The notes beneath the pieces were generated by a model that worked only from the letters and a program-made list of their open reading frames with translations, did not search any database and was not told where the DNA came from. Below are positions 53,628 through 62,403 of a stretch of DNA of 64,000 nt, piece by piece. Every line of letters begins with the position of its first letter. Position 1 is the first letter of the stretch. The translations under genes were made by a program, and so were the position numbers. The stretch comes from Poriferisodalis sp964484385. Its GTDB lineage: Bacteria; Actinomycetota; Acidimicrobiia; Acidimicrobiales; Poriferisodalaceae. The DNA lies in the NCBI GenBank assembly GCA_964484385.1, contig CAZAFV010000009.1:1-64000 (forward strand). The letters are read 5' to 3'.

Positions 53628-56512
53628 CGAGTTTCCGCGCCAGAGCACGAGCTGTTGACATGCTCGGGAGGCAGCAAATCGCCAACCTGCCGACGGCGCT
53701 GAGCGAACTGTTCAAGAACGCTCACGATGCATATGCCACCTATGCCATCGCTGACTACTACCGCAAGCTCAATGTGCTCGTCGTGAGGGACGATGGCGTG
53801 GGCATGGACCTTGACACGTTTCAAGGGTCATGGCTCACCATTGCCACGGAGTCCAAGCTGGAGCGTTCGCCCGTGGACAGTCCACCCGGCATGCAGCCGC
53901 GAGTGCAGCTCGGCGAGAAGGGCATCGGTCGTTTCGCCATCGGGGCGCTCGGCAGTCAGGTCCTGGTGATGTCGAAGCTGGCCGGCAGCCCGACGATTGC
54001 CGCTCTCGTCAACTGGCAGATGTTCGAATTGCCGGGCATCGACCTCGACGAGGTGCCCGTGGGCTTGATCGAACTGGATGCGGATGAACTGCGCGACACT
54101 GATGTTCGCCGTCTCAAGACCCCGCTCTGCGATGCGGTGGAGCACTTCCGGGGGAAGGACAGGTCGGCTGATTGGCAAGGACGGCTCGACGCCATACGGG
54201 CGACGATTGACGCGCTGCCGGACGATCCGTATTGGGACTTGCCCGACTCAATGGCGCTTGGCGCGACCGGCACAACATTCCTGATCTCGCCGGCATCGAG
54301 GGAGCTCCCTTCCGACCTTGAGTCCCAAGGGACCAACGAAGCATCTCTGTTTGATCGGACTCTGCACGGGTTCACCGATGTATGGCTCCGAGAACCGACA
54401 ACGCCCGAATTCTCTGTTGACTTCATGGATCACCGAGGCGGCGGCGACAGCGAGAGCCGTCTCGGTCCCAATGAGTTCTTTGTTGCAGCCGACTTCGATC
54501 AGGTCGATCACCACATTCGAGGGGAGTTCGACGACAGCGGCAACTTTGCTGGCTCCATCAGGATCTTCGCCGAAGACGCCGTTGACTTCGATATCCCATG
54601 TCCGGACCCGTCGTCACCGCGTTGTGGCCCCTTCACCTTCGAAGTCGGAGTGCTGCAGGGCATGGCAAGCGAATCGACGCTCGACCCCGAAGCGTTCCAG
54701 GCGATGAGCACGAAGCTGCGAAAGCTCGGTGGCCTCTACGTCTACAAGGACGGCATCCGCGTGCAGCCATACGGTCGACCAGATGTGGACTACCTCGAGA
54801 TTGAGGAGCGGCGAACCCTCGGGGCCGCCTACTACTTCTTTTCTTACCGGCGCATGTTCGGTGCAATCTGCCTCTCCAGCGAACGGAACTCTGGACTGCG
54901 CGAGAAGGCAGGCAGAGAGGGTTTCGCTGGGGGGCGGGCCTATGCCGACTTCCGTCGGCTGCTCATAAATCTCCTGGTGGAGCTAGCCGCTCGGTTCTTC
55001 CGATCAGACGGGCCTGAGGCCCGTTCTTTCGTGCAGGGCCGGGAACGCCTCGCGAGGGAAGATCAACTGCGCAAAGAGCGGGACAGGCAGGCCACTGCCG
55101 GACGGCGAAGGCTCAGGAGTCAGCTTGATGCCGCAGAACGGCACCTAAACGCCACCGACATCGCGCAAGAGGCTTCGAACGTCGTGGGTGCGCTTCGTGA
55201 AGATCTGGCTACTGCTGACCGCCTGCAGCCGGCCACGCGACGGGTTGCCGAGGCCAAGCGGGCGCTCCAGCGGCTTGTCGAACCGCTGGCATTTGACGAG
55301 CCCGAGGGGTTCGCCCCAACTGAGCCGATGCGTCGGGATATGGCCCACATGGAGCGTGCAGCCGCCGACGTTGAGCAGTCACACATCGGGCCTGCGCTGA
55401 GTGCAATCGACGAACTGGCCGCAGCGGCCGAAGCGCAGCTCGTCGCCCAAGAGTCGGACGAACGTGAGCGCAGGGAGTTCATTGAGGAACGAATAGGTTC
55501 GGTACGAAGCCGAGTGCGCGATGCAGAAAGCAGCGGGACACAGGCGCTCACCGCCATGAGCGCTCGCGTGCGGAGCGTGCTCGAAGGGCTTCGTGCTGAC
55601 TTCGAGCAGGGGCTGGGAGCGGTCACCCAGCCGAGTTCGCCGAGCGGTCAGGGGTGGATCGAGGAGCAGGCCGAATTCGAGCGGGCGCTGGACTCCTTGG
55701 CGGTGGATTCGCGCAGGGCATTCATGCGAGTCGCGAACCTCGTCCGGTCAAACACCGCAGCGTTCGAGGTGGGCGCACCGACGCCGAGCGAAGTCGCCGC
55801 GGCTGCCGATGCCGAGATCGTCGAGCTGCGAGCACAAGCAGATGCCCAACTGGAGTTCGTGCAACTGGGGATGGCTCTGGCTGTGGTGGAACACGAGTTC
55901 GGTCAAACGGTTTCGAGCATCCGCAGCGATGTGCGGCGGGTCGGCTCGTGGGCCAAGGAGAACCCGCAGCTGGTTGGCTTGTACGAGGACTTGCGACGCG
56001 ACTTCGACCATCTTGACAGCTACCTCACGCTGTTGACACCGATGCAGCGGAGGATTCGGCGCGTCAAGACCACCATCAAGGGCAGCGATATCGCTCGATT
56101 TGTCGATGAACTGTTCTATGAGCGCATGCGCGCTGCAAATGTCACGTTGGACTCCAGCCGCGAATTCCGAGCCCTGAAGATCGAGGGGTACGCCTCGACG
56201 TTCTATCCGGTCTTCGTCAACCTCACGGACAACAGCCTCTACTGGTTCAGCCAGAGCAAACCTGGGGCGTCTGGGGTGATCCAGCTCGCGTGCCGGGGTC
56301 AGACCGTCGTGTACCGAGACAACGGCCCAGGCATAGCCGATGACATCGCTGACCGGGTGTTCGATTTCGGCTTCACGACACGACCGGGCGGCAGCGGCCT
56401 CGGCTTGGCGATTGCCAGCCAGGTGCTTGAACGAGCAGGGTGGTCGATCTCACTCGGCGATTGCCGCGAGGGCGCCGAGTTCCTGATCAGCCCACAAGGT
56501 CGAACGTCGTGA
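53624..56512 (+). CDS. Large GHKL ATPase (MORC/MutL-like) with two ATPase domains
   Basis: A 962-residue protein. The N-terminal GHKL domain has the N box TALSELFKNAHDAY near residue 25, DDGVGMD near 56 and GEKGIGRFAIGALG near 100. A long coiled-coil-rich region spans about residues 460-740. A second HATPase-type domain closes the protein: VNLTDNSLYWFSQS near 866, YRDNGPGIADD near 898 and GGSGLGLAIASQVLERAG near 922. The N-terminal part resembles prokaryotic MORC/MutL-type ATPases known from modification-linked systems. Start and stop overlap the neighbours by 4 bp each, so the three proteins are made together. Confidence 0.83.
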   Translation: MTSFRARARAVDMLGRQQIANLPTALSELFKNAHDAYATYAIADYYRKLNVLVVRDDGVGMDLDTFQGSWLTIATESKLERSPVDSPPGMQPRVQLGEKGIGRFAIGALGSQVLVMSKLAGSPTIAALVNWQMFELPGIDLDEVPVGLIELDADELRDTDVRRLKTPLCDAVEHFRGKDRSADWQGRLDAIRATIDALPDDPYWDLPDSMALGATGTTFLISPASRELPSDLESQGTNEASLFDRTLHGFTDVWLREPTTPEFSVDFMDHRGGGDSESRLGPNEFFVAADFDQVDHHIRGEFDDSGNFAGSIRIFAEDAVDFDIPCPDPSSPRCGPFTFEVGVLQGMASESTLDPEAFQAMSTKLRKLGGLYVYKDGIRVQPYGRPDVDYLEIEERRTLGAAYYFFSYRRMFGAICLSSERNSGLREKAGREGFAGGRAYADFRRLLINLLVELAARFFRSDGPEARSFVQGRERLAREDQLRKERDRQATAGRRRLRSQLDAAERHLNATDIAQEASNVVGALREDLATADRLQPATRRVAEAKRALQRLVEPLAFDEPEGFAPTEPMRRDMAHMERAAADVEQSHIGPALSAIDELAAAAEAQLVAQESDERERREFIEERIGSVRSRVRDAESSGTQALTAMSARVRSVLEGLRADFEQGLGAVTQPSSPSGQGWIEEQAEFERALDSLAVDSRRAFMRVANLVRSNTAAFEVGAPTPSEVAAAADAEIVELRAQADAQLEFVQLGMALAVVEHEFGQTVSSIRSDVRRVGSWAKENPQLVGLYEDLRRDFDHLDSYLTLLTPMQRRIRRVKTTIKGSDIARFVDELFYERMRAANVTLDSSREFRALKIEGYASTFYPVFVNLTDNSLYWFSQSKPGASGVIQLACRGQTVVYRDNGPGIADDIADRVFDFGFTTRPGGSGLGLAIASQVLERAGWSISLGDCREGAEFLISPQGRTS

Positions 56513-58062
56513 GCGCTGTTAGCGACTACTTCCAGACTGCGCTGTTGATCGATGACCGTGTGGCTGCCGACTACCGCCCGCTGGAGCCGCAGCAGGCGGG
56601 GGCTACCGAACATCTCGGCGATGAACCGGCACCTGGCCTCAAGAGGCCGCGCGAAGAAGCGGAAGATGAGACGCCGGTGCATCCGTCGGAGTTGGTGCGT
56701 GCGTTCCTCGACGATGGCGTGGTGTGCAGCGTGCTGGAAGCCTCCGAAGACTCGGCGGATGCCGCGGGCTTGGTGCAGCAGGCGCTACGAGGGTCCTTGG
56801 TCGCGGATCTGCTGCTCCTCGACTGGCTCATGTACGGCGATTACTCCGCGACCATCCGAGCAATCGACGCGGTTGCAGTGCAGCACCCCGAGCGACTCAC
56901 CGTCATGGTTGTCTTCACCGGCGCGTACAGCCTTGGCGGCGTCGTGCAGCGCCTCATCGATGAGGCCCAGTTCGAGGCCGTGGACGACTTCGTCGTCCGC
57001 CGTGACAACACGATCGTGCTGGTGTTTGGCAAGCCTGGAAATGGGGTGCGGTTGACCGGCGATGAAAGTCAACGGCAAGCGGACAACTACAGCGAACTAC
57101 CGAGAATGATCCGTGACGATCTTGAATTGATTTACCGCGGATTGATGCCCGAGTTCGCATTCAGCGGCATCAATGCTCTGCGGGAATCGGCACCGCGGAT
57201 TCTCGCGACCTTCAGCGCGGACCTCGACGCTGGTGCCCTGGTGCACCGAGCACTGCTGCCAGACGCTGATGAGGCGGCTGTGCAGTTCACCCGTCTGCTC
57301 TGCAGCGAGATGGAGATCGCGCTGCGCGACGCCCAGATCTCGGACATCTGGGACCTCGGTGCCTCGCCGCAGGCAATTGCGCACGTAACGGGGGCCGGTG
57401 ATGCGACCCCCTTGGCAGAGAGGCTGCGACGTTCGTCGAAGATCGCGGACGACCTGAAGGCGCTTGATGATCGAAGCCTGGCGCATGGGGCGATTGCCAG
57501 TGGTCTCGCCCAGATCGGACTCGGCGACTCGGCTATCTCAGAGGCGGCAGGCGATTTGGTGGCGTCGATGGCTGATGCGGTGACGTCGAGCGAGAACCTC
57601 GCCGTGCTTCTGGACTCGAGCAGTTTTGGCAACACACCGCCCCGGCTCGAACTGGGTGTCGTGGTGCGTGACGAGCAGGGGCGCTATTGGCTGTGCATCC
57701 AACCGTTGTGCGACAGCGTCCGCTTGAGAGCAGTGCGTGCCTTTCCGATGATGCGCATCAACGCAGGGCCAAAGGAATCGGCGCTGATGATCCGCTCGCC
57801 GGAGGGCGAAGCGCTAGCTGCCGGGTTTGACCGAAGACCCCACAATCTGCGTTTAGTCGAGTTCGAGCCGGCAGACGGAGCGGTGCTCGCCGAAGGGGAC
57901 GCTTCGGGCTGGCACTTCACGGATGTGGAAGGCGGCACATTCGCAGCCATTACCCGTCTCCGGCAAGAATTCGCGGCGCAGGCCCTGCACGAGCTCACCT
58001 CGACGGCATCGCGCGTCGGCACCGACGGGTCTGAGTGGCTCAGGCGCAGGGCGCATTCGTGA
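56509..58062 (+). CDS. Receiver-domain-like partner protein
   Basis: A 517-residue protein. Near residues 95-150 it has LLLLDWLMYGDYSATIRAID followed by LTVMVVFTGAYSLGGVVQRL, the pattern of a response-regulator receiver with a phospho-acceptor-like Asp, but lacking a clear conserved Lys. The remainder has no recognised domain. The GTG start overlaps the ATPase stop by 4 bp. The combination of GHKL ATPase and receiver suggests signalling between the two, although no kinase H box was seen, so phosphotransfer is not established. Confidence 0.6.
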   Translation: MSAVSDYFQTALLIDDRVAADYRPLEPQQAGATEHLGDEPAPGLKRPREEAEDETPVHPSELVRAFLDDGVVCSVLEASEDSADAAGLVQQALRGSLVADLLLLDWLMYGDYSATIRAIDAVAVQHPERLTVMVVFTGAYSLGGVVQRLIDEAQFEAVDDFVVRRDNTIVLVFGKPGNGVRLTGDESQRQADNYSELPRMIRDDLELIYRGLMPEFAFSGINALRESAPRILATFSADLDAGALVHRALLPDADEAAVQFTRLLCSEMEIALRDAQISDIWDLGASPQAIAHVTGAGDATPLAERLRRSSKIADDLKALDDRSLAHGAIASGLAQIGLGDSAISEAAGDLVASMADAVTSSENLAVLLDSSSFGNTPPRLELGVVVRDEQGRYWLCIQPLCDSVRLRAVRAFPMMRINAGPKESALMIRSPEGEALAAGFDRRPHNLRLVEFEPADGAVLAEGDASGWHFTDVEGGTFAAITRLRQEFAAQALHELTSTASRVGTDGSEWLRRRAHS

Positions 58063-58177
58063 TCCGGGTTTGATTCGACATCGAACGCGGCCGGCTGAGG
58101 CGAGTGCTGCATTTGCACCTGATTTGCCGGAGCCGAGGGTGATCGACCGCAGCGACGAGTTTGCAGCGGCGCTCCTC

Positions 58178-59149
58178 TCAAATCGCGTCGACGTACACGT
58201 GCTCGTGGTGCCAGGCGAGATATGTGCTGTCGGGCGCGGCATTGCTGGGTAGCCGGAGTCTCGACCGCAATGTGGTGCCGAAACTGTGAGCGACCCCAGT
58301 GTCGACTGCCAAGCTGCGTTGCAACGGTCCCGCCCGGTGCACCCGCAGGCCGCCGTTGACGGTGATCAGACCGACATCGAATGCGGCATCGTGCATCGGG
58401 CAGGAGGCGATTCCGTTTGCGGCGTCGAGGCGTTCAGCGTCGTTCGAGACCGCCCAAGGCTTGATGTGGGAGGCGATCAGGAGACGCTTGCGCGGCAACG
58501 AGCGGGGCGCAAACTCGCAGAACGCGCACTGATGCCCATAGTTCTCGAGCACATTCTTTGCGAAACGATGCTGTCCGAGCCGGATCTTCTGCTCTGCGAC
58601 ACGGAAGGTCTGAGCGTCATCTGCTGCCAACCGCCTCGCCCTGAGCCGGGCCGCCGCAACCTCCACTGCTTCCATCAGGGGACCATGAGGCAAGCTGTTC
58701 TGGCCGAGCATCACGGCATGGCCTGCCGTGTCGCGCTCGACGAAATCAGGCAGCTGATCCGGGCCGATGCCCATGTGCCTAGCTGCGCGTATCACGCATT
58801 CGTAGAGCGCGGTGAAGTGCACTTGGTCCCCAGCCATCGCGTCGTAGAAAGGCACATCGCTAGCGGCACCGTTCGGGCGCGATCCGTCGAGATTCAGCAT
58901 CTTGATGTTGATTGAACGCGTCGGCCGCTTGAACAGCTCCGCCAGATACGTGACTTCCTTTGGAATCAGATGGATGTTGCGCCCGCCGAATCGATGCGGA
59001 TCGACTGCGCGGAACAGCGCACAGCACAGGACCACTTCAACCGAGTTGTACGGCTCCTGCCTCGGCCTGTCGACGCGCTGCAAGATGCGTCCCCACTGCC
59101 CACGTGCTTCTTCATCGGTCAATTCCAGAAGCGCTGCCAGCGAAGGCAC
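58178..59149 (-). CDS. HNH endonuclease
   Basis: A 323-residue protein. The C-terminal HNH domain has GHQCAFCEFAPRSLPRKR, then LLIASHIKPWAVSNDAERLD and NGIASCPMHDAAFDVGLIT, giving the zinc-binding cysteines and the catalytic His-Asn-His pattern near residues 205-260. The N-terminal 180 residues have no clear domain and may read DNA or modification. It is convergent with the receiver-like gene and lies next to the methyltransferase operon, so it is the likely cutting partner of a restriction-modification-type unit. Confidence 0.85.
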   Translation of the reverse strand: MPSLAALLELTDEEARGQWGRILQRVDRPRQEPYNSVEVVLCCALFRAVDPHRFGGRNIHLIPKEVTYLAELFKRPTRSINIKMLNLDGSRPNGAASDVPFYDAMAGDQVHFTALYECVIRAARHMGIGPDQLPDFVERDTAGHAVMLGQNSLPHGPLMEAVEVAAARLRARRLAADDAQTFRVAEQKIRLGQHRFAKNVLENYGHQCAFCEFAPRSLPRKRLLIASHIKPWAVSNDAERLDAANGIASCPMHDAAFDVGLITVNGGLRVHRAGPLQRSLAVDTGVAHSFGTTLRSRLRLPSNAAPDSTYLAWHHEHVYVDAI

Positions 59150-59176
59150 ATCGCGATCCTAGGTCTGCGGCTGCTG

Positions 59177-59193
59177 GTGACTCCCTGAGTCAC
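59177..59193. promoter_or_regulatory. 17-bp palindrome upstream of the HNH gene
   Basis: A perfect inverted repeat GTGACTC-CCT-GAGTCAC lies 27 bp upstream of the HNH start, in the divergent gap to the next gene. A site of this size could be a repressor operator or a regulatory recognition site. No matching copy was noticed near the methyltransferase. Confidence 0.4.
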
Positions 59194-59285
59194 ACCCCAG
59201 GCACTGCCCAAGGTACGTGTAACACCCCTCTGGTGAGCTTGCTGGTGGCGGAACCGCCGCATGTGAAGCAATCGAACGCGCTTGC

Positions 59286-59333
59286 TTGACATCTGGAGAT
59301 TCCGTGAGACGTTGACATCGGGGAGACACCCCG
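59286..59333 (+). promoter_or_regulatory. Promoter-like repeats before the coiled-coil gene
   Basis: Two copies of TTGACATC (59286-59293 and 59312-59319) are spaced 26 bp apart and could be -35 elements or a bound direct repeat. The inverted repeat CGGGG-AGACA-CCCCG (59319-59333) follows. A GAGGAG ribosome site then leads to the ATG at 59352. No good -10 is visible. Confidence 0.35.
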
Positions 59334-59351
59334 AGGACACGAGGAGCAATC

Positions 59352-60242
59352 ATGAGCCAGCAGCGAGAACTTCGCCGACAAGCCGCACCGACCTGTTTCC
59401 GGGTGGTGCGATCCATCCGACCGGCCTGGTCGGGGCACCGGCACTCAGCCGATGCCCACGAATTCCAGAAGCTCCGCGAGCAGCTGGCGGAGGTGAGCGA
59501 AGAAGCGCGCATGAATTGGGACGAGTTCATCAGGACCCGTGACCAGTGCAAGGCGCTCGAGGAAGATCTAGCGGAACTGCGGCGCGACAACGACCGTCTC
59601 AGCAACCGGCTTCGGCGCTTCAGAGCCCGGATCGGGGAACTTGGCCGAGCGCGCAGCCAACTGGCCGACTATGCGGAGCGCATCAACGAGGCCGAACACC
59701 GCACGGTGCAGGCACTCGCGCATGCCGCTGCTGCCGGCTCCGAGCCGGCCAAGGCCCGCAGTGTTCAGCAGGCGCTCGACTACGCGCGGTCCAATCTCCA
59801 TGCGCTCAGCATCCCCGACGAGGTGGCCGAGGCCGCTGTCGAATCACTGGACAAGGCCAACAAGAGAGCATCTCGGGGCCGCAAGGTGATGGAGGCGCTC
59901 ACGGCGCTGCACGCCTACGCCATCGACCCTGCGCGAGAAGGCGATTTCAAGCACTGGTGCGCTCAAGGCGGGCACGCCGGCGTGCAGATCAGTGCCAACC
60001 AGATCGCTATGTCGGAGTCTCAGATTGTGCAGCAGCGCAACGTCATGGAGTCCCAGCGCCGTTTCCCGGTCGATCCGACGCTGGACCTTTCGGGACGCCG
60101 CGTGATGCTGGCCCACATCAGGATTGCGCAAGGGGAATCCGCGCCTCGCCTGCATTTCCTCGACGACACCCGGGGCAAGACGGGCAAGATCCACATCGGC
60201 TACATCGGGCCGCACCTGCCGACAGCGCGGGATCCGAAGTAG
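59352..60242 (+). CDS. Coiled-coil protein, unknown, with defence-island-type C-terminus
   Basis: A 296-residue protein. Residues about 35-115 form a coiled coil (EDLAELRRDNDRLSNRLRR). A helical region follows. The C-terminal 45 residues, DLSGRRVMLAHIRIAQGESA with LHFLDDTRGKTGKIHIGYIG, form a compact motif that I associate, without certainty, with proteins in defence islands. It could be a structural or sensor part of the neighbouring systems. No enzyme motif was seen. Confidence 0.6.
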   Translation: MSQQRELRRQAAPTCFRVVRSIRPAWSGHRHSADAHEFQKLREQLAEVSEEARMNWDEFIRTRDQCKALEEDLAELRRDNDRLSNRLRRFRARIGELGRARSQLADYAERINEAEHRTVQALAHAAAAGSEPAKARSVQQALDYARSNLHALSIPDEVAEAAVESLDKANKRASRGRKVMEALTALHAYAIDPAREGDFKHWCAQGGHAGVQISANQIAMSESQIVQQRNVMESQRRFPVDPTLDLSGRRVMLAHIRIAQGESAPRLHFLDDTRGKTGKIHIGYIGPHLPTARDPK

Positions 60243-60372
60243 CTGCACCATGGCGAGGCACGACCGGTCGTGCCGGGGAGTCTGATGGTCCTGTGGAATG
60301 ACGGTGAGCGGCACCTTTACCGCAGACGGCGGGGTTCGCGAAGGACTGAGGCGGTGGGCTTACGCTGCGCCG

Positions 60373-61686
60373 ATGGCACGACCCAGGGCTCGCAAAGGCG
60401 GGCGTGTGACCCCCAAAGGCACCCGTTCCCACGGCCGATCCGGCCAACGCAGCGCCACCGGCCGGCATCAGCCACAGCTCGACGACGAGACCATGCGCGA
60501 GCTCAAGATGCTGGTGGTCGATATCGAAGACTGCATCGATATGCACGACGACGCCGACCTGATTGCAACCGAGAAGGCCGTGTCGTGCGTTATTGGCCTG
60601 CACGTCACCTCGAACTGGAATCCGTTCGGCGTGCGCGCTGCGGTGGCGTTGGCCCATGCCGAGGCCATCGGCACTCCCGCCGGCGCGGTGATCGCAGCGG
60701 GTATGAGCGTCTACGGCCCGGCTCTCGCCCGGGAGCGTGCCCGTCAGGTGTTGGACCGCATCCGAGCAGCCGATGTCGCCATACCCGATTGGGTCGGGTG
60801 GCTGGGCACAGTGGAAGCGGTGGGCGCCACCAAGTTTCGTGACGAATGGGACGAGTACTGCAAGCTGGTGGTCGAATATGCGCGGCCGGACGGGTCGATT
60901 CACGAAGTAGCTGCTGGCCTGCATCCGTTCGGCGGGGGCATGGCGCACGACTTGGCCGTCACACCGGCAGGCGGGTGCTCTGGCCGACTCGCCGATGCCG
61001 GGTTCGTCGCCGAGGAGATCGACTTGGCCGAGGCACGGGAACTGCTCGCCAATGGTCTCGAGCTTCTTGACGAGGCGCTGAAGGACTGGTGGGACAACCA
61101 TCTCGACTTCGACGAGGACGCCGACCTGCGCATGCTCGTGGGGCAGCGCATCGAGATGCTTCCGAGCATCGACCGCTCCAGCCGGTCCGAAACCGACGGC
61201 GAAGGTGCAGACGCGGAGCACACCCTCGACATCGTGCGAGGGTTCGTGGCACAGCCGGTCCCGCTGGGCGAGCAGTGGGGCGACATGGGCGAGATGGTGA
61301 TGGCGGCGGTGCTGTTCTCGCAGGCCTGTCGCAACCGCGACGTGCTGCGCTGGACGCCCCCGAGAATCGAGGCGTTCATCGAGCAGTTCCTGCCCATGTG
61401 GCAGGGCGGCAACGATCTCGGCGACTACGACCCGTTCGACGAATTCGGCGAGCCAGGCGACGCCTTCGAATTCGGCGAGGAGCGGCTGTCAACCATCGAT
61501 TCAGCATTTCCGCGATGGCTGCGGTACGCCACCGAACGCCACTGCGACAGCGGAGAGACGCTCGAAGCGAATCTCGCTGTCGCCCGGTCGTCGCTGCGGA
61601 AGCTGCGTGTGAAGGTGACCGGTTCGCCGATCCCGCTTGCCGCAGCCGCCCGCGCTGCAGCGCCCGTCGCTGGCCAGACGCTCTGA
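60373..61686 (+). CDS. Unknown 437-residue protein
   Basis: I do not recognise this protein. It starts with a basic segment, MARPRARKGGRVTPKGTRSH, suited to nucleic acid binding. A globular helical part follows, with an acidic central region (LDEALKDWWDNHLDFDEDAD). The C-terminal tail is Ala-rich. The ATG at 60373 is preferred over the upstream start at 60298, whose extension looks non-coding. It lies between the coiled-coil gene and the DUF499 gene, on the same strand. Confidence 0.55.
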   Translation: MARPRARKGGRVTPKGTRSHGRSGQRSATGRHQPQLDDETMRELKMLVVDIEDCIDMHDDADLIATEKAVSCVIGLHVTSNWNPFGVRAAVALAHAEAIGTPAGAVIAAGMSVYGPALARERARQVLDRIRAADVAIPDWVGWLGTVEAVGATKFRDEWDEYCKLVVEYARPDGSIHEVAAGLHPFGGGMAHDLAVTPAGGCSGRLADAGFVAEEIDLAEARELLANGLELLDEALKDWWDNHLDFDEDADLRMLVGQRIEMLPSIDRSSRSETDGEGADAEHTLDIVRGFVAQPVPLGEQWGDMGEMVMAAVLFSQACRNRDVLRWTPPRIEAFIEQFLPMWQGGNDLGDYDPFDEFGEPGDAFEFGEERLSTIDSAFPRWLRYATERHCDSGETLEANLAVARSSLRKLRVKVTGSPIPLAAAARAAAPVAGQTL

Positions 61687-61974
61687 CTGCGAGCGCGAGG
61701 TGCCGCGTGACGCCCTGCGGTCAGCCTCAAGCGCTGCCGTACTGCGCTGGGCGGCTTCTGCGGTGGTTTCGAGCAGTTCGGCGATGCGCTCCCACGTCGA
61801 TCCGGCTGCACGGGCGTCGGCGACCAGTGCCTTGATGCGGTCGTGGTCGCGGCGCCCGGTGACGGCAGCCCGCTGCACTGCACAGCGGGCGACGGGATCT
61901 GTCGTCGTCTCGGACGCCGGATGCGGGTCGTTCTCTGTCCCGTCTGTGGCTGCTTCGAGAGTTAGCGTGGCCCG
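61501..61974 (-). pseudogene. Possible remnant of an HTH protein
   Basis: On the minus strand a stretch reads HDRIKALVADARAAGSTWER with IAELLETTAEAAQRS, the pattern of the HTH region of small actinobacterial DNA-binding proteins. No ATG, GTG or TTG with a plausible spacing lies upstream of it. Its frame runs 186 bp into the gene on the opposite strand. It may be a degraded gene, or a chance resemblance. It fills the 288-bp gap between two plus-strand genes. Confidence 0.3.
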
Positions 61975-62286
61975 ATGGATGCTCCGCCTGAAACTGTGGA
62001 CCTGCCGTTGGCGAGCCGGATTCGCCGGATAGAGGCTCGACTGGATGCTGTGGAACAGCGCTCCCAGGATCAGGACTGCCGGGTAGACGCCCGATTGGAT
62101 GTCGTGGATGTCCGCTTCGATACGGTCGACCGTCGGTTCAAAGAGTTGGACAAGCGAGCCGATCGCACCGATCGGCGCATGGACGAACTGCGCGCCGACT
62201 ATCGGGCGATCTCGGACCGGATCGATGCATTGCACACGACCGTCGCCTTCCGCCCCGTTCGGACTGGCGTGACGCCACACGGCTAG
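61975..62286 (+). CDS. Small coiled-coil protein
   Basis: A 103-residue protein starting MDAPPETVDLPLASRIRRIE. Heptad repeats run from residue 15 to 90 (RLDAVEQRSQDQDCRVDARL, then VDRRFKELDKRADRTDRRMD), so it is mostly one long coiled coil. It lies 117 bp upstream of the DUF499 gene on the same strand. The role is unknown; an oligomerising partner is possible. Confidence 0.5.
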   Translation: MDAPPETVDLPLASRIRRIEARLDAVEQRSQDQDCRVDARLDVVDVRFDTVDRRFKELDKRADRTDRRMDELRADYRAISDRIDALHTTVAFRPVRTGVTPHG

Positions 62287-62403
62287 CCACCCGGCGAGCG
62301 CTCGCGAGCTCGATCCGCAGAGTCGTATCGTCCGTCGGTGCGATGATGGGCAGCCGGTCGCGGTGCATGGCTGGCTGAGCGGCTGGCGAGGAGAGCGCAT
62401 TCC

